The notes below the pieces were generated by a model that saw nothing but the letters and a program-made list of their open reading frames with translations, had not been told where the DNA came from and searched no databases. From the NCBI RefSeq assembly GCF_001424045.1, contig NZ_LMQB01000001.1:656083-720082 (forward strand): 64,000 nucleotides of DNA, read 5' to 3'. The DNA comes from Rhizobium sp. Leaf371 (GTDB lineage Bacteria; Pseudomonadota; Alphaproteobacteria; Rhizobiales; Rhizobiaceae). Below, in pieces: positions 36,427 through 45,859 of this stretch. The position numbers and the translations under genes are program-made. The stretch's first letter is position 1. Each line of letters starts with the position of its first letter.

Positions 36427-37273
36427 AACCATACCTCCGCCGGCTCCAGGCCTGGATGGAATTGATGACGAGCAGCATGACGAAGGAGAGGATCAGCATC
36501 ACGGCGGCAATCGCGGTCGCGGCGGGATAGTTGAACTCCTCCAGCCGGATAACGATGAGCAGTGGTGCGATCTCCGAGACGTAAGGCAGATTGCCCGCAA
36601 TGAAGATGACGGAGCCGTATTCGCCGACGCCACGGGCGAAGGCGAGCGCGAAACCGGTCAGCACAGCGGGGGCGAGCCCCGGCAGGAGCACGCGGCTGAC
36701 GGTCTGGAAGCGCGACGCGCCGAGCGTCGCTGCGGCTTCCTCGACCTCGCGATCGATCTCTTCCATGATCGGCTGCACGGTGCGCACCACGAAGGGCAGG
36801 CCGACGAAGATCAGCGCGAAGACGATCCCGACCGGCGTGAAGGCGACCTTGATCCCGAGCGGCGTCAGCAGACTGCCGATCCAGCCGTTCGGAGCATAGA
36901 GCGTTGTGAGCGCGATGCCGGCCACGGCCGTCGGCAGGGCGAAGGGCAGGTCGACCATGGCGTCGATGACGCGCCGACCGAAGAATCGGTAGCGCACCAG
37001 CACCCAGGCGAGCAGCACGCCGAAGACGACATTGGCGAGCGCTGCGACGAAGGCCGTGCCGAAGCTGATCTTCAGCGCGTTCAGCGTCCGCTGGTCTGTC
37101 GCCAGCGTCCAGAACGTGCTCCAGCCGAGCGCGCTCGATCGCCAGGCGAGGCCCGAGAGCGGAATGAGTATGATGAGAATGAGCCATGACAAAGTGACGC
37201 CGAGCGCCAACCCGAATCCCGGGATGACGCTCGGCTGTCGAAATTGCCACCGCTGAGGGAGGCTTGCGGTCAT
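36416..37273 (-). CDS. cysT: Sulfate ABC transporter permease CysT
   Basis: 285-residue permease, partner of CysW. Six hydrophobic segments; the EAA loop is ATLGASRFQTVSRVLLPGLAPAVLTG. The N-terminal signature PGFGLALGVTLSWLILIILIPL is family-typical. It begins 6 bp after the cysP stop and overlaps cysW by 11 bp, so translation is coupled through the operon. Confidence 0.92.
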   Translation of the reverse strand: MTASLPQRWQFRQPSVIPGFGLALGVTLSWLILIILIPLSGLAWRSSALGWSTFWTLATDQRTLNALKISFGTAFVAALANVVFGVLLAWVLVRYRFFGRRVIDAMVDLPFALPTAVAGIALTTLYAPNGWIGSLLTPLGIKVAFTPVGIVFALIFVGLPFVVRTVQPIMEEIDREVEEAAATLGASRFQTVSRVLLPGLAPAVLTGFALAFARGVGEYGSVIFIAGNLPYVSEIAPLLIVIRLEEFNYPAATAIAAVMLILSFVMLLVINSIQAWSRRRYGYGT

Positions 37274-37279
37274 GTAATC

Positions 37280-38305
37280 TTATTGCCCCGGCTTGTAGAT
37301 CTGGTCGAAGACGCCCCCGTCTCCGAAGAATTTCGGTTGAGCTTCCTTCCAACCACCGAATTCGTCAATGGTCGAGAGCTTCACGTCGGCAAATCGCTTG
37401 ATATCGTTCGGATCGGCCGCTTCCGGCTTGAACGGGCGATAATAATGCTTGGCCGCGATCTTCTGCCCCACATCGGAATAGAGATATTGGAGGTAGGCTT
37501 CCGCCACCTTGCGGGTTCCCTTCGCGTCCACATTGCCATCGACCAGGGCCACCGGCGGCTCGGCCTTGATGGAGATGGAGGGGGTGACGATGTCGAAGCT
37601 GTCGGGGCCAAGCTCTTCCAGCGAAAGATAGGCCTCGTTTTCCCAGGCGATGAGCACGTCGCCGAGACCGCGCTGGACGAAGGTCGTGGTCGCGCCGCGG
37701 GCGCCGGTGTCGAGAACCGGGACGTGCTTGAACAGCTGGCCGACATAGGCTTGCGCCTTGGCGTCGTCGCCGCCGTTCTGCGCGCGGGCCCAGGCCCAGG
37801 CGGCGAGGAAGTTCCAGCGCGCGCCGCCGGAGGTCTTCGGGTTCGGCGTGATGACCTGGACATCGTCCTTGACCAGATCGCCCCAGTCCTTGATGCCCTT
37901 GGGATTGCCCTTGCGCACGAGGAAGACGATCGTCGAGGTATAAGGCGCGCTGTTGTTGTCGAACTTCGTCTTCCAGTCGGCGGGAATCTTGCCGCTTTCC
38001 TTGGCAATGGCGTCGATATCGGCTTCGAGCGCCAAGGTGACGACATCGGCTTCGAGACCGTCGATCACAGAGCGGGCCTGCTTGCCCGAGCCGCCATGCG
38101 AAGTCTGGATCGTCACCGTTTCCCCGGTGTCGGTCTTCCACTTCTCGGCGAAGGCGGCGTTGAAGTCCTTGTAGAGCTCACGCGTCGGATCGTAGGACAC
38201 GTTCAGAATCGTCTGGTCGGCATAGGCAAAGCCCAAACCCCCAACCTGAATGCTGGTGGCCAGCAGGGCCACCGTGAAAAATCGGGTTATACGCTTTGCG
38301 TTCAT
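37280..38305 (-). CDS. cysP: Sulfate/thiosulfate-binding protein
   Basis: 341-residue periplasmic binding protein with a Sec signal (cleavage near FAYA-DQ, residues 28-29). The mature N-terminus LNVSYDPTRELYKDFNAAFAEKW and the SHGGSGKQARSVIDGLEADVVTLAL stretch are diagnostic for Sbp/CysP sulfate receptors. It heads cysPTWA, whose promoter must lie in the 165 bp before the divergent DUF924 gene. Sulfate and thiosulfate cannot be distinguished from sequence. Confidence 0.92.
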   Translation of the reverse strand: MNAKRITRFFTVALLATSIQVGGLGFAYADQTILNVSYDPTRELYKDFNAAFAEKWKTDTGETVTIQTSHGGSGKQARSVIDGLEADVVTLALEADIDAIAKESGKIPADWKTKFDNNSAPYTSTIVFLVRKGNPKGIKDWGDLVKDDVQVITPNPKTSGGARWNFLAAWAWARAQNGGDDAKAQAYVGQLFKHVPVLDTGARGATTTFVQRGLGDVLIAWENEAYLSLEELGPDSFDIVTPSISIKAEPPVALVDGNVDAKGTRKVAEAYLQYLYSDVGQKIAAKHYYRPFKPEAADPNDIKRFADVKLSTIDEFGGWKEAQPKFFGDGGVFDQIYKPGQ

Positions 38306-38470
38306 CGCTCTCGACCTCCGTCTTGTCGCGAGCAGTCTAGCCGGTCTGTCGATTGGGGTAACGAAGAAGTTTGCGCTGGAGGCACCGTTTGGAGAAAAGT
38401 CCTGCCGTCAGGTCTCCCGCTTGCGCAAGATTGATGCAACAAGGCGCTATCACGTCCGGAAGAGAAGGAA

Positions 38471-39031
38471 ATGTCCATGACCCAAACGCTGTGCGAACCT
38501 CAGGACGTCCTCTCGTTCTGGTTCGAGGATATCGACCCGGAGAACTGGTACAAGGCGCATCCGACGCTCGACGCGGAGTGCGACCGGCGGTTCCGCGCAA
38601 GCCATCTGGCGCTCTCGCGCGAGGTGCCTCCGGCCTGGCGGGAAACGCCGGAGGGGCGGCTTGCGACCCTCATCCTGTTCGACCAGATGTCGCGCAACAT
38701 CTATCGCGGGTCTCCGCTCGCCTTCGCCACGGACGGTCTGGCGCGCCGCGAAGCCCGGCTGGCGCTGGAGGCCGGCGCGGACCAGGCGGTCGAGCCGGTG
38801 CGGCGCGCGTTCTTCTACCTGCCGTTCGAACACTCCGAGGCGATGCCCGATCAGGATCTCGCGGTTCAGCTGTTTACCGCGCTCGGCGATCCGGTGCTTC
38901 TCGATTTCGCCGTGCGTCACCGGGAGATCGTGGCCCGTTTCGGACGTTTCCCGCATCGCAACGCAATCCTCGGTCGCCTGCCGAGCCCGCAGGAGGAAGC
39001 CTTCCTGCTGCAGCCCGGTTCCCGCTTCTGA
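38471..39031 (+). CDS. DUF924 family protein
   Basis: 186-residue helical protein of the DUF924 family (TPR-like). Landmarks: DVLSFWFEDIDPENWYKAHPTLDAECDRRFR at the N-terminus, LATLILFDQMSRNIYRGSPLAFATD in the middle, and RREARLALEAG. The conserved Arg/Asp/His residues have been suggested to form an active site but no activity is established. ATG at 38471 or 38477 (both in frame). Divergent from cysP. Confidence 0.88.
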   Translation: MSMTQTLCEPQDVLSFWFEDIDPENWYKAHPTLDAECDRRFRASHLALSREVPPAWRETPEGRLATLILFDQMSRNIYRGSPLAFATDGLARREARLALEAGADQAVEPVRRAFFYLPFEHSEAMPDQDLAVQLFTALGDPVLLDFAVRHREIVARFGRFPHRNAILGRLPSPQEEAFLLQPGSRF

Positions 39032-39203
39032 TCGGCGGGCCAAGGCCCAAAATTCGCCATACCGAGCCGTCAACCGGAACGCGCAGGGCGTTTTCCTTCG
39101 CCTGATTCTCTTCGGTCGCACCGAGATCCTCGACCGCGATCCTCGGCCGTGATCCTCTCGAAAGCCTTTCGGCCCTGTCCGTTGGGAGAAGACGGATCCA
39201 AAC

Positions 39204-42185
39204 GTGAAAGCATGTTCCCCCGCGATGCACCGTCTCCTCGCCATCCTGCTCATTCTTGTGTCCAGCCTGTCGCCGGTCCTCGCCCGGCAACCGGCCGCAA
39301 ATCCGCCAGAACCCAGTCAGCCGGCACCCAGTCAGCCGGCACCGAGCCAGCCGGCACCCAGTCAGCCGGAACCGAGCCAGCCAGCACCCAGCCAGCCGGC
39401 ACCGAGCCAGCCAGCCACTGCCCCCTCGACCCCGCCACCATCGACCGCACAACCATCGACCGCCCCGGCCGCAGCCCCGGCTGTGACGGGGCCGCAAGGT
39501 GCAGCCGATGGCGGGTCGGCGCGCGATCGGACCGACGAGGCGCAGGCCGACACGGCGCAGCAGCTCGATGCGGCGCGCAAGCGGCTCGACGCTTTGGCCG
39601 CCCAGGTCGACAATGCCAATGCGGCGGAGACCGCGCGTTCCACCCAGGCCAACAATGCCAATGCTGCCGACAACCGGCTTGCCGAGATCAAGGCACAGGT
39701 GGACGACCTGTCGCAGCAGGTGGCCGCTCAGATGGATGCGGCCCGCACGCGCATCGAGCAGATCAAGGGGCGCCTGACCGAGATCGGCGATCCGCCGGCC
39801 GCCGGTGCCGAGGCGGAAGCGTCCGTCGTCACCGAAGAACGGAGCCGCCTGATCAGCGAGCGCAATGCGCTGAATGCGGTGACCGGTACGGCGGAAACGC
39901 TGGTGGCCGACGCCAATGCGCTGTCGACGACGATCACGGAAAAGCGCCGCGTGCTGTTTTCCAACACGCTGCTCCGGCACACCGACATCAATGTCGACAT
40001 GCTGGTCGATGCGGGGCAGGCGCTGGTGGTCGAGGCGCGGGCCTTTTCCCGCAACATCGGCAGCTGGCTGACCTTCGTCTTCACCTTTAAGCGCGTGCCC
40101 CTGATGTCGGCGCTGTTTCTGTCGCTGTGCTCGGCGCTCGTGCTTCTGGCCGGCACGCACCGTCTCTTCGCGCCGCTGCTGCGACGCTCCGTGCGCGATC
40201 TTCATCCGACCTATATCGCCCGCCTGTCGCGCGCCTTCGGCTCGACGCTGGTTCCGACCATCGCCGCCGCCACCTTCGCAACGTCGGCCTTCTTCTTCCT
40301 GCAGTCCTTCAACGTGCTGCGGCAGGACATCGCCCCTGTCGTGACGACCTTCCTGGCGCTCTGCGTCGCCCTGCAGTTCGTCTGGACGATCTCGACGGCG
40401 GTTCTCGCGCCGGGCCAGGCCGTCTGGCGGCTCGTGCGCGTCTCGGATCGCGGCGCGCGCCTGCTGGTCGCCCTCATCATGGCGATGGCGTTTGCCAACC
40501 TGTTCGATTACCTCCTCGAGACGATCAGCGTCACGCTCGGCTCGCCTCTGGTGCTGACCGTCGCAAAAAGCCTGATCGCCTCGATCATCATCGGCCTGCT
40601 GCTGATGGCGATCGCGCTGATCCGTCCGGTCATTCCGCAGGGCGAGCCGCTGGACGGGCAGGGGCGACCGTGGCCCCGCGCCATCTCCATCCTGCTGCTG
40701 CTGGCGGGCCTCGGGCTGATCACCGCGGCGCTTTCCGGCTATGTCGGGCTCGCCCGCTTCATCGCCACGCAGATCGTCGTCACCGGCGCGATCTTCGTCA
40801 CCATGTATATCGGCATCCTCACCGGCAAGGCGCTGGCCAAGCAGAACGCGCTCGCCAAGACCGTCGGCGGCCGCTATCTCTCGCATCGCTACCGGCTGGA
40901 GCCGATGGCGCTCGACCAGATCGGCCTTGCGGTCGGGCTCGGCATCTATCTCCTTGTCATCATGTTCTTCGTGCCGCTGCTCCTTCTGCAATGGGGCTTC
41001 AAGATCGCGGATATCGAGGCCTGGGCCTACCGGATCTTCACCGAGATCCGCATCGGCACGATGACCATCTCGCTGGTCGGCATCTTCGCCGGGATCCTGC
41101 TTTTCATCCTCGGCTTCGTCATCACGCGCTGGCTGCAGCGCTGGATAGACGGCAGCGTGCTTGCGCGCAGCCGCGTCGATCTCGGCGTGCGCAACTCGGT
41201 CAAGACGGGCATCGGCTATCTCGGCGTGGGCATTGCCGGGCTGATCGGCATCTCGGCGGCCGGCCTCGACCTGTCGAGCCTCGCTCTGGTGGCCGGCGCC
41301 CTGTCCCTCGGCGTCGGTTTTGGCCTGCAGAACATCGTCTCCAACTTCGTCTCCGGCCTGATCCTGCTGGTCGAACGACCGTTCAAGGTCGGCGACTGGG
41401 TCATTTCGGGCACGACCGAGGGCTTCGTCAAACGCATTTCGGTGCGCGCGACCGAGATCGAGACGTTCCAGCGGCAGACCATCATGGTTCCGAATTCGCT
41501 CTTCATCAATGCCTCCGTCGGCAACTGGACCCACAGGAACAAGCTGGGGCGCGTGGACATCACCTTTACCGCCCATTCCTCCAACGATCCGCGCAAGGTC
41601 GTGGAATCGCTGCGGGCCGCGGTGACCGGATTGCCGAACATCCTGCGCAATCCCGAGCCGATCATCGTCTTCCGGGGATTTACGGCCGCGGAACTCGAAT
41701 TCGAGGTGCGCGTCTTCCTCGCCGATATCCTGCAGGGCGTCTCCGTCCGCACGGATGTCCGCATGGCCGTTTTCGAACGGTTCCAAGCGGACGGCATCAC
41801 GCTTGGCGGGCCCGCGGCTCCCGAAGTGCCGATCAAGATCTCCCCCGAGGACGCCGAAGTCCTCTCGGCTCTCTTCCAGGGCACGCGGTCGTCGGAAGGC
41901 AGCCGCGCCTCGACCCAACTGCCGGGAGATGCCGGCGGCTACGTGGAGCAGCCGGGCGCCGAGCCGCCGGACAGCCGGAGCAACGACATCCCGGATTCCT
42001 CGGAAAGCGGGCGCAACGATGCGCTGCGCGGAGAGGAACTGCGCGCCGACGTAAAGCCGCCCGTGTCCGCCCCGCCGTCGCAGGTCTCGCCAGCGCCGGT
42101 GCAGAAGAGCGATGTCGATCCCGAGACCGGGCCGGGTGCCCCGACCACCGGCGCGCGCAAGAGGCGACCCGGCCGGACGCGCTGA
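39204..42185 (+). CDS. Large MscS-family mechanosensitive channel with DUF3772 domain
   Basis: 993 residues. A signal peptide (HRLLAILLILVSSLSPVLA) is followed by a Pro/Ser/Gln repeat region of seven 5-residue units and a periplasmic coiled-coil/DUF3772 region (about 100-270) rich in Ala/Gln/Asp. Then about ten membrane helices end in the MscS pore helix (LSSLALVAGALSLGVGFGLQNIVSNFVSGLILL) and the beta domain FKVGDWVISGTTEGFVKRISVRATEIETF. The C-terminus is a long acidic, Pro-rich tail. It gates in response to membrane tension during osmotic downshock. Start GTG at 39204 follows GGGAGAAG; an in-frame ATG at 39225 would also keep the signal. Confidence 0.88.
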   Translation: MKACSPAMHRLLAILLILVSSLSPVLARQPAANPPEPSQPAPSQPAPSQPAPSQPEPSQPAPSQPAPSQPATAPSTPPPSTAQPSTAPAAAPAVTGPQGAADGGSARDRTDEAQADTAQQLDAARKRLDALAAQVDNANAAETARSTQANNANAADNRLAEIKAQVDDLSQQVAAQMDAARTRIEQIKGRLTEIGDPPAAGAEAEASVVTEERSRLISERNALNAVTGTAETLVADANALSTTITEKRRVLFSNTLLRHTDINVDMLVDAGQALVVEARAFSRNIGSWLTFVFTFKRVPLMSALFLSLCSALVLLAGTHRLFAPLLRRSVRDLHPTYIARLSRAFGSTLVPTIAAATFATSAFFFLQSFNVLRQDIAPVVTTFLALCVALQFVWTISTAVLAPGQAVWRLVRVSDRGARLLVALIMAMAFANLFDYLLETISVTLGSPLVLTVAKSLIASIIIGLLLMAIALIRPVIPQGEPLDGQGRPWPRAISILLLLAGLGLITAALSGYVGLARFIATQIVVTGAIFVTMYIGILTGKALAKQNALAKTVGGRYLSHRYRLEPMALDQIGLAVGLGIYLLVIMFFVPLLLLQWGFKIADIEAWAYRIFTEIRIGTMTISLVGIFAGILLFILGFVITRWLQRWIDGSVLARSRVDLGVRNSVKTGIGYLGVGIAGLIGISAAGLDLSSLALVAGALSLGVGFGLQNIVSNFVSGLILLVERPFKVGDWVISGTTEGFVKRISVRATEIETFQRQTIMVPNSLFINASVGNWTHRNKLGRVDITFTAHSSNDPRKVVESLRAAVTGLPNILRNPEPIIVFRGFTAAELEFEVRVFLADILQGVSVRTDVRMAVFERFQADGITLGGPAAPEVPIKISPEDAEVLSALFQGTRSSEGSRASTQLPGDAGGYVEQPGAEPPDSRSNDIPDSSESGRNDALRGEELRADVKPPVSAPPSQVSPAPVQKSDVDPETGPGAPTTGARKRRPGRTR
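39306..39410 (+). repeat. Seven tandem 15-bp repeats coding PxPSQ
   Basis: Seven 15-bp units encode PEPSQ, three PAPSQ, PEPSQ, two PAPSQ, directly after the signal peptide of the MscS protein. Units differ at a few bases. A flexible Pro-rich periplasmic linker is expected; copy number may vary between strains. Confidence 0.9.
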
Positions 42186-42353
42186 TCGTTCGAGGTCTGG
42201 AGGAGAGAAAAGCAAGCTGGCGGAGGAGATGGTGTAGATGCCGCCGGCTTTCTCCCGTTATTGATGAAAAACAGATATAAAGGTCTCGACCTTTAACGAC
42301 TGCGAAAACCTTTGTTGCTACCGTTCTTTTCAGTTCAGAAAAGAGAGCGCTCA

Positions 42354-43187
42354 ATGTCGTTTTTCGGTGTGTCGGGGATGTATTACTCCGGAGAGTCCCT
42401 GCAACAGCACCGTATCGTGCTCGCAGAAGATAGCAATCTGTTCGCGGCGATGGTGTCGAAGCGCCTCAAGGAACTTCTCGATATCGACGTCATCGTCTGC
42501 AAGGACTATGACGAAGTCACCTTCGCCATCGAGAATGCCTCCTTCCCGGCGACGCTCGCCATCTCCAACATCAATCTTCCGGGTGCCGAGAACGGCGAGG
42601 CGCTGTCCTATCTGGTCGATATGAGCGTTCCCACGATCGTCTTCACTGGCACCTTCCAGGAGAGCACGCGCGAATCGATCCTCGCCCGGGATATCGTCGA
42701 TTACATCATCAAGGACAGCGTCTTCGCGGTGGATATGCTGGTGGAATCGGTCTGCCGTTTCCTCACCAATCACCGCCACCATGTCATGATCGTGGACGAC
42801 AGTCCGACGGCGCGGGCGCTGCTGACGTCGCAGCTCAAGCGGTTCAACTTCCGCGTCAGCACGGCCGATTGCGGTGCGACCGCGCTCGAACTCTTGAAGC
42901 GCCACTCGGATATCGGCCTCGTCATCACCGACTACAACATGCCGGATATCGACGGTTTCGAGCTGACGCGCCGCATTCGCGGCGCCTACGGCCCGCATCA
43001 GTTGCGGATCATCGGGGTGTCCTCCTCCACCAACCGCCTGCTCTCGGCACGGTTCCTCAAGGCCGGCGGCAACGACTTCATCATGCGGCCGTTCGTCAAC
43101 GAGGAATTCTACTGCCGGGTCAACCAGAACCTGGACACGCTGACGAAGATCCGCACGCTCGGCTCGCAGATGGCGCTCAGCGCCTGA
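42354..43187 (+). CDS. Double-receiver response regulator, first receiver degenerate
   Basis: 277 residues made of two receiver (REC) domains and no output domain. REC1 (about 20-135) keeps the acidic pair E25-D26, T98 and K120, but the phospho-acceptor position is N72 in AISNINLPG. REC2 (about 143-260) has D148-D149 and the acceptor D193 in VITDYNMPD, but the usual Lys before PF is R245. It resembles the receiver half of the downstream GGDEF protein and is 265 bp before it on the same strand. Likely a phosphorelay adaptor or partner of that protein; no kinase is adjacent. Confidence 0.86.
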   Translation: MSFFGVSGMYYSGESLQQHRIVLAEDSNLFAAMVSKRLKELLDIDVIVCKDYDEVTFAIENASFPATLAISNINLPGAENGEALSYLVDMSVPTIVFTGTFQESTRESILARDIVDYIIKDSVFAVDMLVESVCRFLTNHRHHVMIVDDSPTARALLTSQLKRFNFRVSTADCGATALELLKRHSDIGLVITDYNMPDIDGFELTRRIRGAYGPHQLRIIGVSSSTNRLLSARFLKAGGNDFIMRPFVNEEFYCRVNQNLDTLTKIRTLGSQMALSA

Positions 43188-43225
43188 GCCCATCCGGGCA
43201 GATCCCGCACATCCTCACGACGTTG

Positions 43226-43249
43226 CAAACGCCCGGTCTCGGGCGTTTG
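43226..43249 (+). terminator. Intrinsic terminator between the two receiver genes
   Basis: A perfect 10-bp stem CAAACGCCCG / CGGGCGTTTG (43226-43235 with 43240-43249), loop GTCT, followed by TCGTTTC. It suggests the two genes are separate units despite their similarity. Confidence 0.75.
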
Positions 43250-43452
43250 TCGTTTCATGCCGTCGGCCAGAAGCTCCCGCTGCAGCCTTTTCGAAAATTA
43301 CCGTTTCGCTACCTCCTTTTAGGGGTGACGTTAACGGATCACAAAAGGCTTCATGGTAAGCCATATGAAACAGAATAGATCGTAACCGCGCACTTTCGAC
43401 GGCTGGGATCTGGGAGGAGCAGAACCGTCACGCGGTCGCCTGCTCGAAAAGG

Positions 43453-44781
43453 GTGGGAACCTTGACGTTCAGCAAGCAAGAGCCGAAGGGGGATGCCGCG
43501 CCGAAAGCCAGCGGCAGGCACCTTCTGCTGATCGAAGACTCGCGCGTCTTCTCGACGCTCATCCGACACGAGATCCAGAACGGCCCCGTCACCACGGTCA
43601 CGCACTGCGCATCCCTCGAGGAGGCCAAGCGGGCGCTGGAGTGCCAGAATGTCGATGTCGCCGTGCTCGACCTCAACCTGCCGGATGCGCCCAATTGCGA
43701 AGCGCTCGACCTCGTCCTGTCGCACGGCATTCCCGCCATCGTCTTCACCGGCAGCTTCAACGACAGCACGCGCGAGCGGGTCATGGCGCGGGGCGTGGTG
43801 GACTGCATCATCAAGAACGAGCGCGAGTCGGTCGCCGCCGTGGTGGCGGCCGTCAATCGCGTGCTGAGCAATGCCGGCACGACCGTGCTCGTGGCCGATC
43901 ACGATCCGGAGCGTCGCCACGCCGTCGCCCTGATGCTGCGCGAGCAGCGCTTCCAGGTCATGGAGGCGGAGGCGGCTGAGGACGTTCTCAGCGCGGTAAC
44001 GGAAGGGTCCGTCGATCTCGTGGTATCGGAATATGTGGCGGGCGACCTTTCCGCGCAGCAGCTTCTCATCGGCATGCGATCCTACGAGGCCGAGACGGCC
44101 GTGCCCGTGATCGCGGTGGCGTCGCAGGCCGCGCGCGGCGATGCTGCACGGTTTCTCAAGGCAGGCGGTGCCGATTTCATCGAGCGACCCTTCGACCGCG
44201 ACGAGTTCGTCAGCCGTGTCAATCGCTCGATTGTCGTTCACCGCCGCATCACCGCCCTGCAGCAACTCGCCTCACGCGATTATCTGACGGATCTCTACAA
44301 TCGGCGCTTCTTCTTTCAGGAGGGGCCGCGCATCGTCGAGAAGTGCTTTCGCAACAAGGCGGGATCGTCGATCGCTATCCTGGATATCGACCACTTCAAG
44401 CGCCTGAACGACACGTTCGGCCATGAGGTCGGCGATCTCGTGCTCAAGGCGGTGGCGCGGACCCTGCGCAATTTCGTCGGCAACGATCATCTGCTGGCGC
44501 GGCTCGGCGGCGAGGAGTTCGGCGTTTTGTTCGACGGCCTGGATATCACGGCGGCCACGCTCTATTGCGAGCAGCTGCGCGAAACGATCGCCCGCACGCA
44601 GGTTGTCACCGACGACGAGGATCTCTCGATCACGGTCTCGATCGGCCTTGCCCCGATCGAGCAGCGCGAGGTGTTCGACAACTACCTGCACGCCGCCGAC
44701 CAGTTTCTCTACATGGCAAAACATGCCGGCCGAAACCGGATCGTCTCCGAACTGACGATGATCAACACGATGGCGTCCTGA
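43453..44781 (+). CDS. PleD-like diguanylate cyclase: REC-REC-GGDEF
   Basis: 442 residues. REC1 (about 22-140) is complete with E28-D29, acceptor D73 in AVLDLNLPD, T99 and K121. REC2 (about 143-260) has lost the site: D149-H150, E193 at the acceptor position, and R in ERPF. The GGDEF domain (about 275-440) has an intact GGEEF (352-356) and substrate residues, so it should make cyclic di-GMP from GTP; no RxxD inhibitory site is present five residues before it. Layout matches PleD, where REC2 is an adaptor for dimerisation. GTG at 43453 or TTG at 43462 could start translation; neither has a perfect ribosome-binding site. Confidence 0.88.
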   Translation: MGTLTFSKQEPKGDAAPKASGRHLLLIEDSRVFSTLIRHEIQNGPVTTVTHCASLEEAKRALECQNVDVAVLDLNLPDAPNCEALDLVLSHGIPAIVFTGSFNDSTRERVMARGVVDCIIKNERESVAAVVAAVNRVLSNAGTTVLVADHDPERRHAVALMLREQRFQVMEAEAAEDVLSAVTEGSVDLVVSEYVAGDLSAQQLLIGMRSYEAETAVPVIAVASQAARGDAARFLKAGGADFIERPFDRDEFVSRVNRSIVVHRRITALQQLASRDYLTDLYNRRFFFQEGPRIVEKCFRNKAGSSIAILDIDHFKRLNDTFGHEVGDLVLKAVARTLRNFVGNDHLLARLGGEEFGVLFDGLDITAATLYCEQLRETIARTQVVTDDEDLSITVSIGLAPIEQREVFDNYLHAADQFLYMAKHAGRNRIVSELTMINTMAS

Positions 44782-44830
44782 TGCGGAAACGCCGGGCCCG
44801 TCGGAGAAACGGGCCGTCCCGTCCGCAGCG

Positions 44831-45859
44831 TCAGGCGGAACGCGCCGTCTGCGCCAGCGTCACCTTGCGGTCGGCACGCTCCTGCTGCGGCGAGCGATTG
44901 TAGAGTTCGCGATAACACTTGGAGAAGTGCGAGGCGGAGACGAAGCCGCAGGCGACGGCCACCTCGACCACCGGCATGGCAGACTGCACGAGGAGGTGGC
45001 GGGCGCGGTCGAGGCGGATCTCCAGATAGTAGCGCGCCGGCGACCGGCCCATTTCCTGCCGGAAGAGCCGCTCGATCTGGCGCCGCGAGAGACCGGCGCT
45101 GTCGGCCAGTTCCAGGAGCGACAGAGGCTCTGCCAGATTGCCTTCCATGAGTTCGATGATCGACAGGACCTTGGCATTCTGCACGCCGAGGCGGGCGCGC
45201 AGCGGCAGGCGCTGGCGATCGTGCGGGCCGCGGACGCGGTCGGTCAGCGCCTGTTCGCAGACGCGATTGACGAGGTTCTCTCCGAAATCCTGATCGATCA
45301 GGTTGAGCATCATATCGAGCGAGGCGGTGCCGCCGGCACAGGTGTAGATATTGCTGTCGATCTCGTAGAGATCCGCGAAGACATCGACCTGCGGAAAGGC
45401 CTCGGCAAAGCCCGGCAGGTTCTCCCAGTGGATAGCGCAGCGCTTGCCCGTCAGCAGGCCGGCCGAGGCCAGCACATGGGCGCCCGTACAGAGGCTGCCG
45501 ACCGCGACGCCGCGATTATAGACCTCGCGCAGCCAGGCATTGACCGACTTGTTCTGGAAGTCCTCAACGAAGACGCCGGAACAGACCAGCACCATCGACG
45601 GCCGGCTCTCGCCGCCCAGATGCTTGCGCTCGTCGGCGACCGAGGAGTTGACCTCGAGCGCGATGCCGCTGGACGAGACCACCTGCGCCCCGTCCGTCGA
45701 GGCGAGCCGCCAGGAATAGGCGTCGTAGCCGAGCATGCGGTTGGCGATCCGCAGCGTTTCGATCGCCGCCGAAAACGGCAGGAGCGAGAAGTTGGGAACA
45801 AGGAAGAAGACCAGCGAGCGCTTGGCGGTGAGCGGCTTGTTCACGAGCGATATCTCCAT
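44831..45859 (-). CDS. GlxA-family AraC-type transcriptional regulator
   Basis: 342 residues. The N-terminal 190 or so form a DJ-1/PfpI-like domain (SLVFFLVPNFSLLPFSAAIETLRIANRM at the start; the nucleophile-elbow region AVGSLCTGAHVLASAGLLTGKRCAIHWE). The C-terminal 100 residues carry the double helix-turn-helix of AraC/XylS (LSLLELADSAGLSRRQIERLFRQEMGRSPARYYLEIRLDRARHLL). GlxA-type members in rhizobia often control choline, carnitine or arginine use. ATG at 45859 chosen at the domain start; upstream in-frame starts exist but extend into non-coding-looking sequence. Convergent with the GGDEF gene, 49 bp apart. Confidence 0.86.
   Translation of the reverse strand: MEISLVNKPLTAKRSLVFFLVPNFSLLPFSAAIETLRIANRMLGYDAYSWRLASTDGAQVVSSSGIALEVNSSVADERKHLGGESRPSMVLVCSGVFVEDFQNKSVNAWLREVYNRGVAVGSLCTGAHVLASAGLLTGKRCAIHWENLPGFAEAFPQVDVFADLYEIDSNIYTCAGGTASLDMMLNLIDQDFGENLVNRVCEQALTDRVRGPHDRQRLPLRARLGVQNAKVLSIIELMEGNLAEPLSLLELADSAGLSRRQIERLFRQEMGRSPARYYLEIRLDRARHLLVQSAMPVVEVAVACGFVSASHFSKCYRELYNRSPQQERADRKVTLAQTARSA

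Noticed and set aside
38874-42215. Long antisense frame of 1113 codons opposite the MscS gene
   Set aside because: Shadow frame caused by high GC at third codon positions; translation is Arg/Asp/Gly-rich with no domain, and the sense gene is unmistakable.
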